Shown here piece by piece: positions 29,439 to 40,300 of a DNA stretch of 64,000 bases (positions are counted from its first letter, which is position 1; each line of letters starts with the position of its first letter). Below the pieces are notes generated by a model. It was given only the letters and a program-made list of their open reading frames with translations. It searched no databases and was not told the origin of the DNA. The stretch covers positions 80,277 to 144,276 of the forward strand of contig JBBELK010001192.1 in NCBI GenBank assembly GCA_037783545.1, given 5' to 3'. The DNA is from Henricia sp. BOLD:AAB3569 (Eukaryota; Echinodermata; Asteroidea; Spinulosida; Echinasteridae). Both the position numbers and the translations under genes were made by a program.

Positions 29439-32400
29439 GAAGTTCGTCGGAACATTTTTCGACCTCCAAATTTGCCGACGTTTGGACCACACTTTGACCA
29501 AAATCCCGTCCCAAACTGGGCCGTGTCAACGACAGTCCGAAGGACTGAGCATGCGCACGAGTCAGGAGTACACCAAAGAGGTGTGTACAGACAGCCACAG
29601 GTTGCGGGAGCATCCAGGAAGCGCCAACCCCTTTTTTTTCTAAACTCTGAAATTTATCTGCCATTCCCCGGCGAAAGTCTTTCAATTTTTTAGGACAAGT
29701 GCGCAATATAGAGTCTTTGGAGCATGCAAAATTTGAAGTTCGTCGGAACATTTTTCGACCTCCAAATTTGCCGACGTTTGGACCACACTTTGACCAAAAT
29801 CCCGTCCCAAACTGGGCCGTGTCAACGACAGTCCGAAGGACTGAGCATGCGCACGAGTCAGGAGTACACCAAAGAGGTGTGTACAGACAGCCACAGGTTG
29901 CGGGAGCATCCAGGAAGCGCCAACCCCTTTTTTTTCTAAACTCTGAAATTTCTCTGCCATTTCCAGGCGAAAGTCTGTCAATTTTTTAGGACAAGTGCGC
30001 AATATAGAGTCTTTGGAGCATGCAAAATTTGAAGTTCGTCGGAACATTTTTCGACCTCGAAATTTGCCGACGTTTGGACCACACTTTGACAAAAATCCCG
30101 TCCCAAACTGGGCCGTGTCAACGACAGTCCGAAGGACTGAGCATGCGCACGAGTCAGGAGTACACCAAAGAGGTGTGTACAGACAGCCACAGGTTGCGGG
30201 AGCATCCAGGAATCGCCAACCCCTTTTTTTTCTAAACTCTGAAATTTCTCTGCCATTTCCAGGGAAAGTCTGTCAATTTTTTAGGACAAGTGCGCAATAT
30301 AGAGTCTTTGGAGCATGCAAAATTTGAAGTTCGTCGGAACATTTTTCGACCTCGAAATTTGCCGACGTTTGGACCACACTTTGACAAAAATCCCGTCCCA
30401 AACTGGGCCGTGTCAACGACAGTCCGAAGGACTGAGCATGCGCACGAGTCAGGAGTACACCAAAGAGGTGTGTACAGACAGCCACAGGTTGCGGGAGCAT
30501 CCAGGAAGCGCCAACCCCTTTTTTTTCTAAACTCTGAAATTTATCTGCCATTCCCCGGCGAAAGTCTTTCAATTTTTTAGGACAAGTGCGCAATATAGAG
30601 TCTTTGGAGCATGCAAAATTTGAAGTTCGTCGGAACATTTTTCGACCTCCAAATTTGCCGACGTCTGGACCACACTTTGACCAAAATCCCGTCCCAAACT
30701 GGGCCGTGTCAACGACAGTCCGAAGGACTGAGCATGCGCACGAGTCAGGAGTACACCAAAGAGGTGTGTACAGACAGCCACAGGTTGCGGGAGCATCCAG
30801 GAAGCGCCAACCCCTTTTTTTTCTAAACTCTGAAATTTCTCTGCCATTTCCAGGCGAAAGTCTGTCAATTTTTTAGGACAAGTGCGCAATATAGAGTCTT
30901 TGGAGCATGCAAAATTTGAAGTTCGTCGGAACATTTTTCGACCTCGAAATTTGCCGACGTTTGGACCACACTTTGACAAAAATCCCGTCCCAAACTGGGC
31001 CGTGTCAACGACAGTCCGAAGGACTGAGCATGCGCACGAGTCAGGAGTACACCAAAGAGGTGTGTACAGACAGCCACAGGTTGCGGGAGCATCCAGGAAT
31101 CGCCAACCCCTTTTTTTTCTAAACTCTGAAATTTCTCTGCCATTTCCAGGCGAAAGTCTGTCAATTTTTTAGGACAAGTGCGCAATATAGAGTCTTTGGA
31201 GCATGCAAAATTTGAAGTTCGTCGGAACATTTTTCGACCTCGAAATTTGCCGACGTTTGGACCACACTTTGACCAAAATCCCGTCCCAAACTGGGCCGTG
31301 TCAACGACAGTCCGAAGGACTGAGCATGCGCACGAGTCAGGAGTACACCAAAGAGGTGTGTACAGACAGCCACAGGTTGCGGGAGCATCCAGGAAGCGCC
31401 AACCCCTTTTTTTTCTAAACTCTGAAATTTCTCTGCCATTTCCCGGCGAAAGTCTGTCAATTTTTTAGGACAAGTGCGCAATATAGAGTCTTTGGAGCAT
31501 GCAAAATTTGAAGTTCGTCGGAACATTTTTCGACCTCCAAATTTGCCGACGTTTGGACCACACTTTGACTAAAATCCCGTCCCAAACTGGGCCGTGTCAA
31601 CGACAGTCCGAAGGACTGAGCATGCGCACGAGTCAGGAGTACACCAAAGAGGTGTGTACAGACAGCCACAGGTTGCGGGAGCATCCAGGAAGCGCCAACC
31701 CCTTTTTTTTCTAAACTCTGAAATTTCTCTGCCATTTCCCGGCGAAAGTCTTTCAATTTTTTAGGACAAGTGCGCAATATAGAGTCTTTGGAGCATGCAA
31801 AATTTGAAGTTCGTCGGAACATTTTTCGACCTCCAAATTTGCCGACGTTTGGACCACACTTTGACCAAAATCCCGTCCCAAACTGGGCCGTGTCAACGAC
31901 AGTCCGAAGGACTGAGCATGCGCACGAGTCAGGAGTACACCAAAGAGGTGTGTACAGACAGCCACAGGTTGCGGGAGCATCCAGAAAGCGCCAACCCCTT
32001 TTTTTTCTAAACTCTGAAATTTCTCTGCATTTCCCGGCGAAAGTCTGTCAATTTTTTAGGACAAGTGCGCAATATAGAGTCTTTGGAGCATGCAAAATTT
32101 GAAGTTCGTCGGAACATTTTTCGACCTCCAAATTTGCCGACGTTTGGACCACACTTTGACCAAAATCCCGTCCCAAACTGGGCCGTGTCAACGACAGTCC
32201 GAAGGACTGAGCATGCGCACGAGTCAGGAGTACACCAAAGAGGTGTGTACAGACAGCCACAGGTTGCGGGAGCATCCAGGAAGCGCCAACCCCTTTTTGT
32301 TTCTAAACTCTGAAATTTCTCTGCCATTTCCCGGCGAAAGTCTGTCAATTTTTTAGGACAAGTGCGCAATATAGAGTCTTTGGAGCATGCAAAATTTGAA

Positions 32401-32693
32401 GTTCGTCGGAACATTTTTCGACCTCCAAATTTGCCGACGTTTGGACCACACTTTGACCAAAATCCCGTCCCAAACTGGGCCGTGTCAACGACAGTCCGAA
32501 GGACTGAGCATGCGCACGAGTCAGGAGTACACCAAAGAGGTGTGTACAGACAGCCACAGGTTGCGGGAGCATCCAGGAAGCGCCAACCCCTTTTTTTTCT
32601 AAACTCTGAAATTTCTCTGCCATTTCCCGGCGAAAGTCTGTCAATTTTTTAGGACAAGTGCGCAATATAGAGTCTTTGGAGCATGCAAAATTT
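29439..32693. repeat. 296 bp satellite array, block 4 (11 monomers, 3255 bp)
   Basis: Begins with the same marker monomers as blocks 2, 3 and 5. The monomer at 29995 ends TTTCCAGGGAAAG (one base short). The monomer at 30290 is a hybrid: it has CCTCGAAATTTG and GACAAAAATCCC in its first half, but TTTATCTGCCATTCCCC in its second, which otherwise marks the first monomer after a DIRS copy. This is direct evidence of exchange or conversion between monomers. Confidence 0.97.
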
Positions 32694-32739
32694 TCTAATT
32701 AAACGAAATGTAATGCAATGAAATTGAAGTTTAATTATG

Positions 32740-32897
32740 ATTCTACCGAGTAACCACTAGCACTGAAGGACTTACGTGAGATTGCACCTGCCACCGGTAT
32801 TTGTTCGTCACGCTTGAAAGAACCCTTTATTGAAAGGCTTTCTCTCTGTGTGTATATAAGTGAGCCCCGCGGTCTATGCCTCAGGGCATTTTTGTGA
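32740..32897 (-). repeat. 3' inverted terminal repeat, DIRS copy 4
   Basis: Partner of 37170-37327, preceded by the 46 bp extension at 32694-32739. Confidence 0.92.
32826..32831 (-). terminator. AATAAA signal, copy 4
   Basis: Sense-strand AATAAA in the 3' ITR. Confidence 0.5.
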
Positions 32898-32980
32898 AAA
32901 AAGTGTAACTTTTTGCAGTCAAAGCTGGGAGGGAAAAAGTTAACCTAGCTTATAGCCAACCACCACAAACAAGGGCGGGA

Positions 32981-33107
32981 ACGTAAGTCCTTCAGTGCTA
33001 GTGGTTACTCGGTAGAATCATAATTAAACTTCAATTTCATTGCATTACATTTCGTTTAATTAGAAAATTCTACCTCGTAACCACATAGCACTTCGGCCTT
33101 ACGTGAG
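32981..33107 (-). repeat. Internal complementary region, DIRS copy 4
   Basis: Complement of both termini joined; agrees with the actual tips of this copy. Confidence 0.92.
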
Positions 33108-33141
33108 ATGTTTAGAGCAACTGCAAAAAGTTTGAACGAAT

Positions 33142-33160
33142 GAATGTCGAATCGACATTC
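33142..33160. other. 19 bp palindrome, copy 4
   Basis: Same GAATGTCGA/TCGACATTC palindrome. Confidence 0.55.
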
Positions 33161-33182
33161 AGTACGTAACAGCGGTTTATGT

Positions 33183-36100
33183 TCACTGTAGTACATTAAC
33201 AGCAAAAGAGTTATTGGACTCTTCCAATGGTTTGTTATAAAATCTGGCAAATGTCGATGATCTCGTCCAGCCGGCAGCTTTCATAATAATTTCTAAAGGT
33301 ACAGCTTTCCTGGCTGCCGCACTGCATGATGCTGAACGTGTGCTATGGGCGGTAAATTTGTCCGTCCTAATGCCAGAAACCGTAAGTGTCGATTTAATCC
33401 ATCGACCTATTGTCTCTGAACCCACTGCTTTGTGGGGTGAAACATAACTAATAAATAATCTTCTCTCCTTATTCCTGAAGGGTCTTGTTTTTTCAAGATA
33501 CGTTTTTAGAACTGACATAACGCATAAAGAGTTATCATGCGGAAACGCAATTAAATTAATTTCAGTTCGAGGTTTGCCAATTTTACTTGTTTTAGTGGCA
33601 TCCTCAATAATAAATTTAACGTTATCAGTGCCAACTTGGACTGTGTTAAGGTTAAGCAGAGCTAAAGTCTGACATCGCTGTCCCGATGTGAGAGCGACAA
33701 GTAAGACTAGCTTCATGGTTAGATTCTTTAACGAAAGCCCCTCTGTGGGCCCTAGAGTTCGTAGATAATCGAAGACTACCGCCACGTCCCACGTGTGAGA
33801 GTAGCGTGCCTTGGGTGGTCTCAGGTTGAATGCACCTTTCATTAGTCTTTTGACCAAGGGATGGGAGCCCACCGTAGATCCTTCTATTAGTGGGAGTAGT
33901 GCCGACAAAGCACACCGTGTGGTGTTCAGGTTGCTATACCGATTTCCTGACTCAAACTGGCTAGCGAGGAAGTTTAGGACTACCACCAAAGGTGGTCGAA
34001 GCGGATGAGTTTTCGTCCCAGCGCAGAACTGAAGCCACTTCCCGATGGCCGACTTGTAGCATTTTTTTGGTGCTAGAGCGCCACGATGCGAGGATAAGTT
34101 GGGAAGCCGGTTTTGATACTCCCTGCTGTCGGAGGGCCTCCCTGATAAGTAGCATGCCGTCAACCTGAGATGATCGCCTAGTGGGTGGGGCCTATCTGAG
34201 GAGGGATGAAAAATCAAGTCCCTTTGAATAGGCAAAATAACTGGCGTTTTGACCAGCAATTTCAACATTGTTGGAAACCATGGTTGCGTGTGCCATAATG
34301 GCGCAATCAATAAACCAGCAGCTCCGTCATGTTCAATTTTTGTGAGCACTTTGCCTATCAAGCAAAAGGGAGGAAACGCATAAAAACATTGGTAACTCGA
34401 CCAGTTTAATGTAAATGCGTTAATGTGAATGGCAGATGGATCTGGTTGCCATGAAACGTAAGGCAGAACCTGAAAATTAAGCCTGGACGCAAAAAGATCA
34501 ATATCGGGTCTGGTAAAAATTGAAACAATTTTCAAGAAAATCGAGGGATTCAGTTTCCACTCGAGATCATCCTGAAAGTGTCGGGAAGCAAAGTCTGCCA
34601 AAACATTTTGCACTCCCGGTATGTGCGAGGCAATCAGCCAGATTCTCCTTGCCATACACCACAACCAGATCTCTCTAGCCAATGAATGTAGTGTTTCTGA
34701 CTTTGAACCACCGAAGTGGTTTATATAGGCAACCACCGTGGCATTGTCTGTTCTGAGGTGGATTGAAACATTAGTCATGCTTGAAAAGAATGACTGCAGG
34801 GCCAAAAGGCAAGCCTTTAGTTCAAGCCAATTGATATGATGTGCGGCCTCGTCTGAAGCCCATTGGCCGCCAGTGGTGCGACCATTGAAATGCGCACCCC
34901 AGCCTTGCTTAGATGCATCGGTTTCAATCACGTGATCTGGATCATGTCTATGTATGGGCCCAAAGGCAACTGGTAACTCTGAAATCCACCAGTTTAGATC
35001 CGATATTGCGCTTCTGGAAAGGCGCATTTTGGCCTCAAAATCACCACTGTTGTGTAATAACGCAAGATTCTTTTCATTCTCTAATGTTCTTCTGAACAAA
35101 GGTCCGTATGGCACAGCTATCTCGCATGAAACCAAAAGACCTATTATTCTGGCAACGTCTCGAATTGAAGGAGACTGTTGGCCGAGAAGTTTCTCGATAG
35201 ACCGAGTGGTCTTATCTACCTTTGATCTAGGAATTGAAATCGTCATTTGATCTGAATCCAAATGAAATCCCAGAAACTCGATTTGTTTGGTGGGATCTAA
35301 AATCGATTTTTTACGATTGATTGTAAACCCTAAGCCCGTGGTAAGGGTCCTTCTGGCTCGAACGTTATCTAAGCACTCTTGAAACGTTCTACCAACTAGA
35401 AGCGAATCATCTATGTAATCGCACGATTCATGGCCCCTTTGCCTCAGTACGGCAATTAGCGGTTTCATAATTTTGGTGAGCACACGTGGTGCACACGCTA
35501 AACCGAAAGGCAGGCAGGTAAACTCGTACAACACATTTTGCCAAAAGAATCGTAGGTATTTCCTATGCTCAATAGCTATTGGAATTGCAAAATATGCGTC
35601 TTTTAGATCAATTGAGGCCATGTAACATTGAGGCCGTAACAGCTGGATTGATGTGCGTATCGTTTCCATTTTGAAGTGAAAATACGCCACAGACGCATTA
35701 AGCCCCTTGAGATTGATAATGGGGCGAAATGACCCGTCTTTTTTGGGTCGTATGAAAATATTCGAAATGAATTCACCATCTGTGTGCTCTGTTCGCACTA
35801 TCGCTCCCTTTTGGAGCATTTTGGTGATTTCTGTGGCTATAATTTCAGCCTCGTGGGTTCCAAACGGCAATTCTCTTGGAATGAATGTTTGGTATGGCAT
35901 TTCTCTGAATTCAATGTGGTAGTGCTTGATGGTGTCAAGCACCCAACAGTCAGTTGTAACCTCGCGCCATTGGGCGATATGATATGCGAGTTTACCTGCC
36001 AAAACCATGTCAACCTGAGTGTTATCACATTGGTGCTCACTCACCGTGCTATACTTGGCATCCGGCTGACGCCGTGTCTCCGCTGGTTTCCGGTTTTGCC

Positions 36101-36200
36101 AGCGTCTTTGGCGGTAGGAGTTTCCCTGCCGCGCTTGCCCAAAAAAGGGAGTTTGGAAAGACTTAGCATTCCTCTTGTATTTGGTGCGCTCTGATTTCAA
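33183..36200 (-). CDS. Fused RT-RNase H-tyrosine recombinase ORF, copy 4
   Basis: One extra A in the A-run turns the pol reading CCA AAA AAT into CCA AAA AAA TGC, so pol continues directly into YR at its residue 30 (KKCYKSAIG). The coordinates start at a TTG; the first ATG is at 36008, giving 941 aa with RT (YIDD), RNase H, the YAFPPF block and the YR catalytic set (R, H-x-x-R, W, Y). The same insertion breaks the stand-alone YR, since translation from its own ATG at 34155 runs out of frame after about 31 residues and ends at 33961. The fusion lacks the first ~29 residues of YR and the last ~28 of pol. Upstream the frame is separated from gag by the 47 bp deletion. A one-base homopolymer error in the assembly is the main alternative. 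Confidence 0.85.
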   Translation of the reverse strand: MKSERTKYKRNAKSFQTPFFGQARQGNSYRQRRWQNRKPAETRRQPDAKYSTVSEHQCDNTQVDMVLAGKLAYHIAQWREVTTDCWVLDTIKHYHIEFREMPYQTFIPRELPFGTHEAEIIATEITKMLQKGAIVRTEHTDGEFISNIFIRPKKDGSFRPIINLKGLNASVAYFHFKMETIRTSIQLLRPQCYMASIDLKDAYFAIPIAIEHRKYLRFFWQNVLYEFTCLPFGLACAPRVLTKIMKPLIAVLRQRGHESCDYIDDSLLVGRTFQECLDNVRARRTLTTGLGFTINRKKSILDPTKQIEFLGFHLDSDQMTISIPRSKVDKTTRSIEKLLGQQSPSIRDVARIIGLLVSCEIAVPYGPLFRRTLENEKNLALLHNSGDFEAKMRLSRSAISDLNWWISELPVAFGPIHRHDPDHVIETDASKQGWGAHFNGRTTGGQWASDEAAHHINWLELKACLLALQSFFSSMTNVSIHLRTDNATVVAYINHFGGSKSETLHSLAREIWLWCMARRIWLIASHIPGVQNVLADFASRHFQDDLEWKLNPSIFLKIVSIFTRPDIDLFASRLNFQVLPYVSWQPDPSAIHINAFTLNWSSYQCFYAFPPFCLIGKVLTKIEHDGAAGLLIAPLWHTQPWFPTMLKLLVKTPVILPIQRDLIFHPSSDRPHPLGDHLRLTACYLSGRPSDSREYQNRLPNLSSHRGALAPKKCYKSAIGKWLQFCAGTKTHPLRPPLVVVLNFLASQFESGNRYSNLNTTRCALSALLPLIEGSTVGSHPLVKRLMKGAFNLRPPKARYSHTWDVAVVFDYLRTLGPTEGLSLKNLTMKLVLLVALTSGQRCQTLALLNLNTVQVGTDNVKFIIEDATKTSKIGKPRTEINLIAFPHDNSLCVMSVLKTYLEKTRPFRNKERRLFISYVSPHKAVGSETIGRWIKSTLTVSGIRTDKFTAHSTRSASCSAAARKAVPLEIIMKAAGWTRSSTFARFYNKPLEESNNSFAVNVLQ
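34061..34068 (-). promoter_or_regulatory. Expanded A-run at the frameshift site, copy 4
   Basis: Seven A on the coding strand instead of six. The run lies exactly at the heptamer seen in copies 1-3 and hard-wires the -1 frame. Confidence 0.7.
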
Positions 36201-36282
36201 AGCAGCAGATGAACTTGAGCGCTGGCCAAATTTTTGACCGAGCCTGTTTGTCTCTTGAATGTCTTTGCACCGTTGAGGAAGA

Positions 36283-37146
36283 TTATCCCCAAACAGGATT
36301 CAAATCGGGCTTGATCAACTCTCTTCGTCTCAAGTTAAGTTCAGAAATTGAATGGCCAATTATGGCCATTGCATCAAGCAGATTGGTTACCAATGCTTTG
36401 TTGTCTGGGCATTTGTTGCTCATTAGAGCGTCAATGCACGATACAATGGGCACCATTCCCTTAAGCGCCACATTCTCAATCTTTTGAAGTTTGATGTCCA
36501 TTGATCTAGTCTTTGACTGCAGGGAATTCCAGATTTCTGGGTTCACCTTTGTTCCATTCAGCTCAGGAATGTTAGCAGGGCGCTTCAAGCTATTAAGCTT
36601 TTCCGTAATCTTTTCTTCTGACGTTTGCTTACGAATGAGTTTGCTGATGACTTTTGCCAGCTTGTCGTCGACTTTATTCCCAGGGTCCTCGCCGGCGTAG
36701 AACTGTTCCACTGCGTCGAGGACACCCCCGGCCGATGAATTGTCATCGGCATCGGGTTGTAGGAGTTTATCGACCACCAGGCTTGTTGTACCCCACTCGT
36801 CGCTTGATGAATCAGCCTCGATGATGGTTGTCTGTTCAGTTTTCTGTCTTTTCGACGGCGGGTTCCCTAGCGATGCCAAAACCGTACTCTGAATTGTTTC
36901 CATAGCGTCAGCCATTTTCATCATTTGGTCCTGAAGAACCACAAATTCTTGTCTGGTGACATCTTCAGGCGACTTAGTTGGCTTTTTTGATTTCGCTTTA
37001 GCCTTAGTACCGCTCGGTGGATTACCACCAGAGACGGTAAGCGAAGTACTAGTGGACGGTAGTGGGTTGAACACCGTCCCGCTTGGCTCGATGTCCGAAG
37101 GATCGTCGAGTAGACGAAGGATATCTGTAGCAAGTTGCGTAGACAT
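36283..37146 (-). CDS. DIRS gag-like ORF, copy 4, truncated by the same 47 bp deletion as copy 2
   Basis: Identical in translation to the copy 2 gag ORF, ending in PVWG (302 aa from the ATG at 37191; preferred start Met16 at 37146). It lacks the LFGDN block and the basic C-terminus. The shared breakpoint shows common descent with copy 2. Confidence 0.85.
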   Translation of the reverse strand: MSTQLATDILRLLDDPSDIEPSGTVFNPLPSTSTSLTVSGGNPPSGTKAKAKSKKPTKSPEDVTRQEFVVLQDQMMKMADAMETIQSTVLASLGNPPSKRQKTEQTTIIEADSSSDEWGTTSLVVDKLLQPDADDNSSAGGVLDAVEQFYAGEDPGNKVDDKLAKVISKLIRKQTSEEKITEKLNSLKRPANIPELNGTKVNPEIWNSLQSKTRSMDIKLQKIENVALKGMVPIVSCIDALMSNKCPDNKALVTNLLDAMAIIGHSISELNLRRRELIKPDLNPVWG

Positions 37147-37169
37147 TGTTGTTGTTCGAACTATACCGG

Positions 37170-37327
37170 TCACAAAAATGCACTGAGGCATAGACCGCGG
37201 GGCTCACTTATATACACACAGAGAGAAAGCCTTTCAATAAAGGGTTCTTTCAAGCGTGACGAACAAATACCGGTGGCAGGTGCAATCTCACGTAAGGCCG
37301 AAGTGCTATGTGGTTACGAGGTAGAAT
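37170..37327 (-). repeat. 5' inverted terminal repeat, DIRS copy 4
   Basis: Inverted partner of 32740-32897. Confidence 0.92.
37208..37214 (-). promoter_or_regulatory. TATA box of DIRS copy 4
   Basis: TATATAA on the - strand within the 5' ITR. Confidence 0.6.
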
Positions 37328-37329
37328 TT

Positions 37330-40300
37330 GAAGTTCGTCGGAACATTTTTCGACCTCCAAATTTGCCGACGTTTGGACCACACTTTGACCAAAATCCCGT
37401 CCCAAACTGGGCCGTGTCAACGACAGTCCGAAGGACTGAGCATGCGCACGAGTCAGGAGTACACCAAAGAGGTGTGTACAGACAGCCACAGGTTGCGGGA
37501 GCATCCAGGAAGCGCCAACCCCTTTTTTTTCTAAACTCTGAAATTTATCTGCCATTCCCCGGCGAAAGTCTTTCAATTTTTTAGGACAAGTGCGCAATAT
37601 AGAGTCTTTGGAGCATGCAAAATTTGAAGTTCGTCGGAACATTTTTCGACCTCCAAATTTGCCGACGTTTGGACCACACTTTGACCAAAATCCCGTCCCA
37701 AACTGGGCCGTGTCAACGACAGTCCGAAGGACTGAGCATGCGCACGAGTCAGGAGTACACCAAAGAGGTGTGTACAGACAGCCACAGGTTGCGGGAGCAT
37801 CCAGGAAGCGCCAACCCCTTTTTTTTCTAAACTCTGAAATTTCTCTGCCATTTCCAGGCGAAAGTCTGTCAATTTTTTAGGACAAGTGCGCAATATAGAG
37901 TCTTTGGAGCATGCAAAATTTGAAGTTCGTCGGAACATTTTTCGACCTCGAAATTTGCCGACGTTTGGACCACACTTTGACAAAAATCCCGTCCCAAACT
38001 GGGCCGTGTCAACGACAGTCCGAAGGACTGAGCATGCGCACGAGTCAGGAGTACACCAAAGAGGTGTGTACAGACAGCCACAGGTTGCGGGAGCATCCAG
38101 GAATCGCCAACCCCTTTTTTTTCTAAACTCTGAAATTTCTCTGCCATTTCCAGGCGAAAGTCTGTCAATTTTTTAGGACAAGTGCGCAATATAGAGTCTT
38201 TGGAGCATGCAAAATTTGAAGTTCGTCGGAACATTTTTCGACCTCGAAATTTGCCGACGTTTGGACCACACTTTGACAAAAATCCCGTTCCAAACTGGGC
38301 CGTGTCAACGACAGTCCGAAGGACTGAGCATGCGCACGAGTCAGGAGTACACCAAAGAGGTGTGTACAGACAGCCACAGGTTGCGGGAGCATCCAGGAAG
38401 CGCCAACCCCTTTTTTTTCTAAACTCTGAAATTTCTCTGCCATTTCCCGGCGAAAGTCTGTCAATTTTTTAGGACAAGTGCGCAATATAGAGTCTTTGGA
38501 GCATGCAAAATTTGAAGTTCGTCGGAACATTTTTCGACCTCCAAATTTGCCGACGTTTGGACCACACTTTGACCAAAATCCCGTCCCAAACTGGGCCGTG
38601 TCAACGACAGTCCGAAGGACTGAGCATGCGCACGAGTCAGGAGTACACCAAAGAGGTGTGTACAGACAGCCACAGGTTGCGGGAGCATCCAGGAAGCGCC
38701 AACCCCTTTTTTTTCTAAACTCTGAAATTTCTCTGCCATTTCCCGGCGAAAGTCTGTCAATTTTTTAGGACAAGTGCGCAATATAGAGTCTTTGGAGCAT
38801 GCAAAATTTGAAGTTCGTCGGAACATTTTTCGACCTCCAAATTTGCCGACGTTTGGACCACACTTTGACCAAAATCCCGTCCCAAACTGGGCCGTGTCAA
38901 CGACAGTCCGAAGGACTGAGCATGCGCACGAGTCAGGAGTACACCAAAGAGGTGTGTACAGACAGCCACAGGTTGCGGGAGCATCCAGGAAGCGCCAACC
39001 CCTTTTTTTTCTAAACTCTGAAATTTCTCTGCCATTTCCCGGCGAAAGTCTGTCAATTTTTTAGGACAAGTGCGCAATATAGAGTCTTTGGAGCATGCCA
39101 AATTTGAAGTTCGTCGGAACATTTTTCAACCTCCAAATTTGCCGACGTTTGGACCACACTTTGACCAAAATCCCCTCCCAAACTGGGCCGTGTCAACGAC
39201 AGTCCGAAGGACTGAGCATGCGCACGAGTCAGGAGTACACCAAAGAGGTGTGTACAGACAGCCACAGGTTGCGGGAGCATCCAGGAAGCGCCAACCCCTT
39301 TTTTTCTAAACTCTGAAATTTATCTGCCATTTCCCGGGCGAAAGTCTGTCAATTTTTTAGGACAAGTGCGCAATATAGAGTCTTTGGAGCATGCAAAATT
39401 TGAAGTTCGTCGGAACATTTTTCGACCTCCAAATTTGCCGACGTTTGGACCACACTTTGACCAAAATCCCGTCCCAAACTGGGCCGTGTCAACGACAGTC
39501 CGAAGGACTGAGCATGCGCACTAGTCAGGAGTACACCAAAGAGGTGTGTACAGACAGCCACAGGTTGCGGGAGCATCCAGGAAGCGCCAACCCCTTTTTT
39601 TTCTAAACTATGAAATTTCTCTGCCATTTCCCGGCGAAAGTCTGTCAATTTTTTAGGACAAGTGCGCAATATAGAGTCTTTGGAGCATGCAAAATTTGAA
39701 GTTCGTCGGAACATTTTTCGACCTCCAAATTTGCCGACGTTTGGACCACACTTTGACCAAAATCCCGTCCCAAACTGGGCCGTGTCAACGACAGTCCGAA
39801 GGACTGAGCATGCGCACGAGTCAGGAGTACACCAAAGAGGTGTGTACAGACAGCCACAGGTTGCGGGAGCATCCAGGAAGCGCCAACCCCTTTTTTTTCT
39901 AAACTCTGAAATTTCTCTGCCATTTCCAGGCGAAAGTCTGTCAATTTTTTAGGACAAGTGCGCAATATAGAGTCTTTGGAGCATGCAAAATTTGAAGTTC
40001 GTCGGAACATTTTTCGACCTCGAAATTTGCCGACGTTTGGACCACACTTTGACAAAAATCCCGTCCCAAACTGGGCCGTGTCAACGACAGTCCGAAGGAC
40101 TGAGCATGCGCACGAGTCAGGAGTACACCAAAGAGGTGTGTACAGACAGCCACAGGTTGCGGGAGCATCCAGGAATCGCCAACCCCTTTTTTTTCTAAAC
40201 TCTGAAATTTCTCTGCCATTTCCAGGCGAAAGTCTGTCAATTTTTTAGGACAAGTGCGCAATATAGAGTCTTTGGAGCATGCAAAATTTGAAGTTCGTCG

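Larger units (their letters stand above)
32694..37329 (-). mobile_element. DIRS-like retrotransposon, copy 4 (lineage B), 4636 bp
   Basis: Shares the 47 bp deletion (junction 36298/36299), YIDD (C at 35411) and the TCTAATT tip with copy 2. Private changes are one extra T in the run at 34062-34068, which joins pol and YR in one frame, and A at 35651 (Ala to Ser before motif A). RT, RNase H and YR catalytic residues are all present; gag is truncated. Confidence 0.95.

Noticed and set aside
8631..37329. Four independent site-specific insertions of the DIRS element
   Set aside because: Possible in principle because the satellite offers the same AATTT core each time, but shared flank variants and near-identity favour duplication of one insertion.
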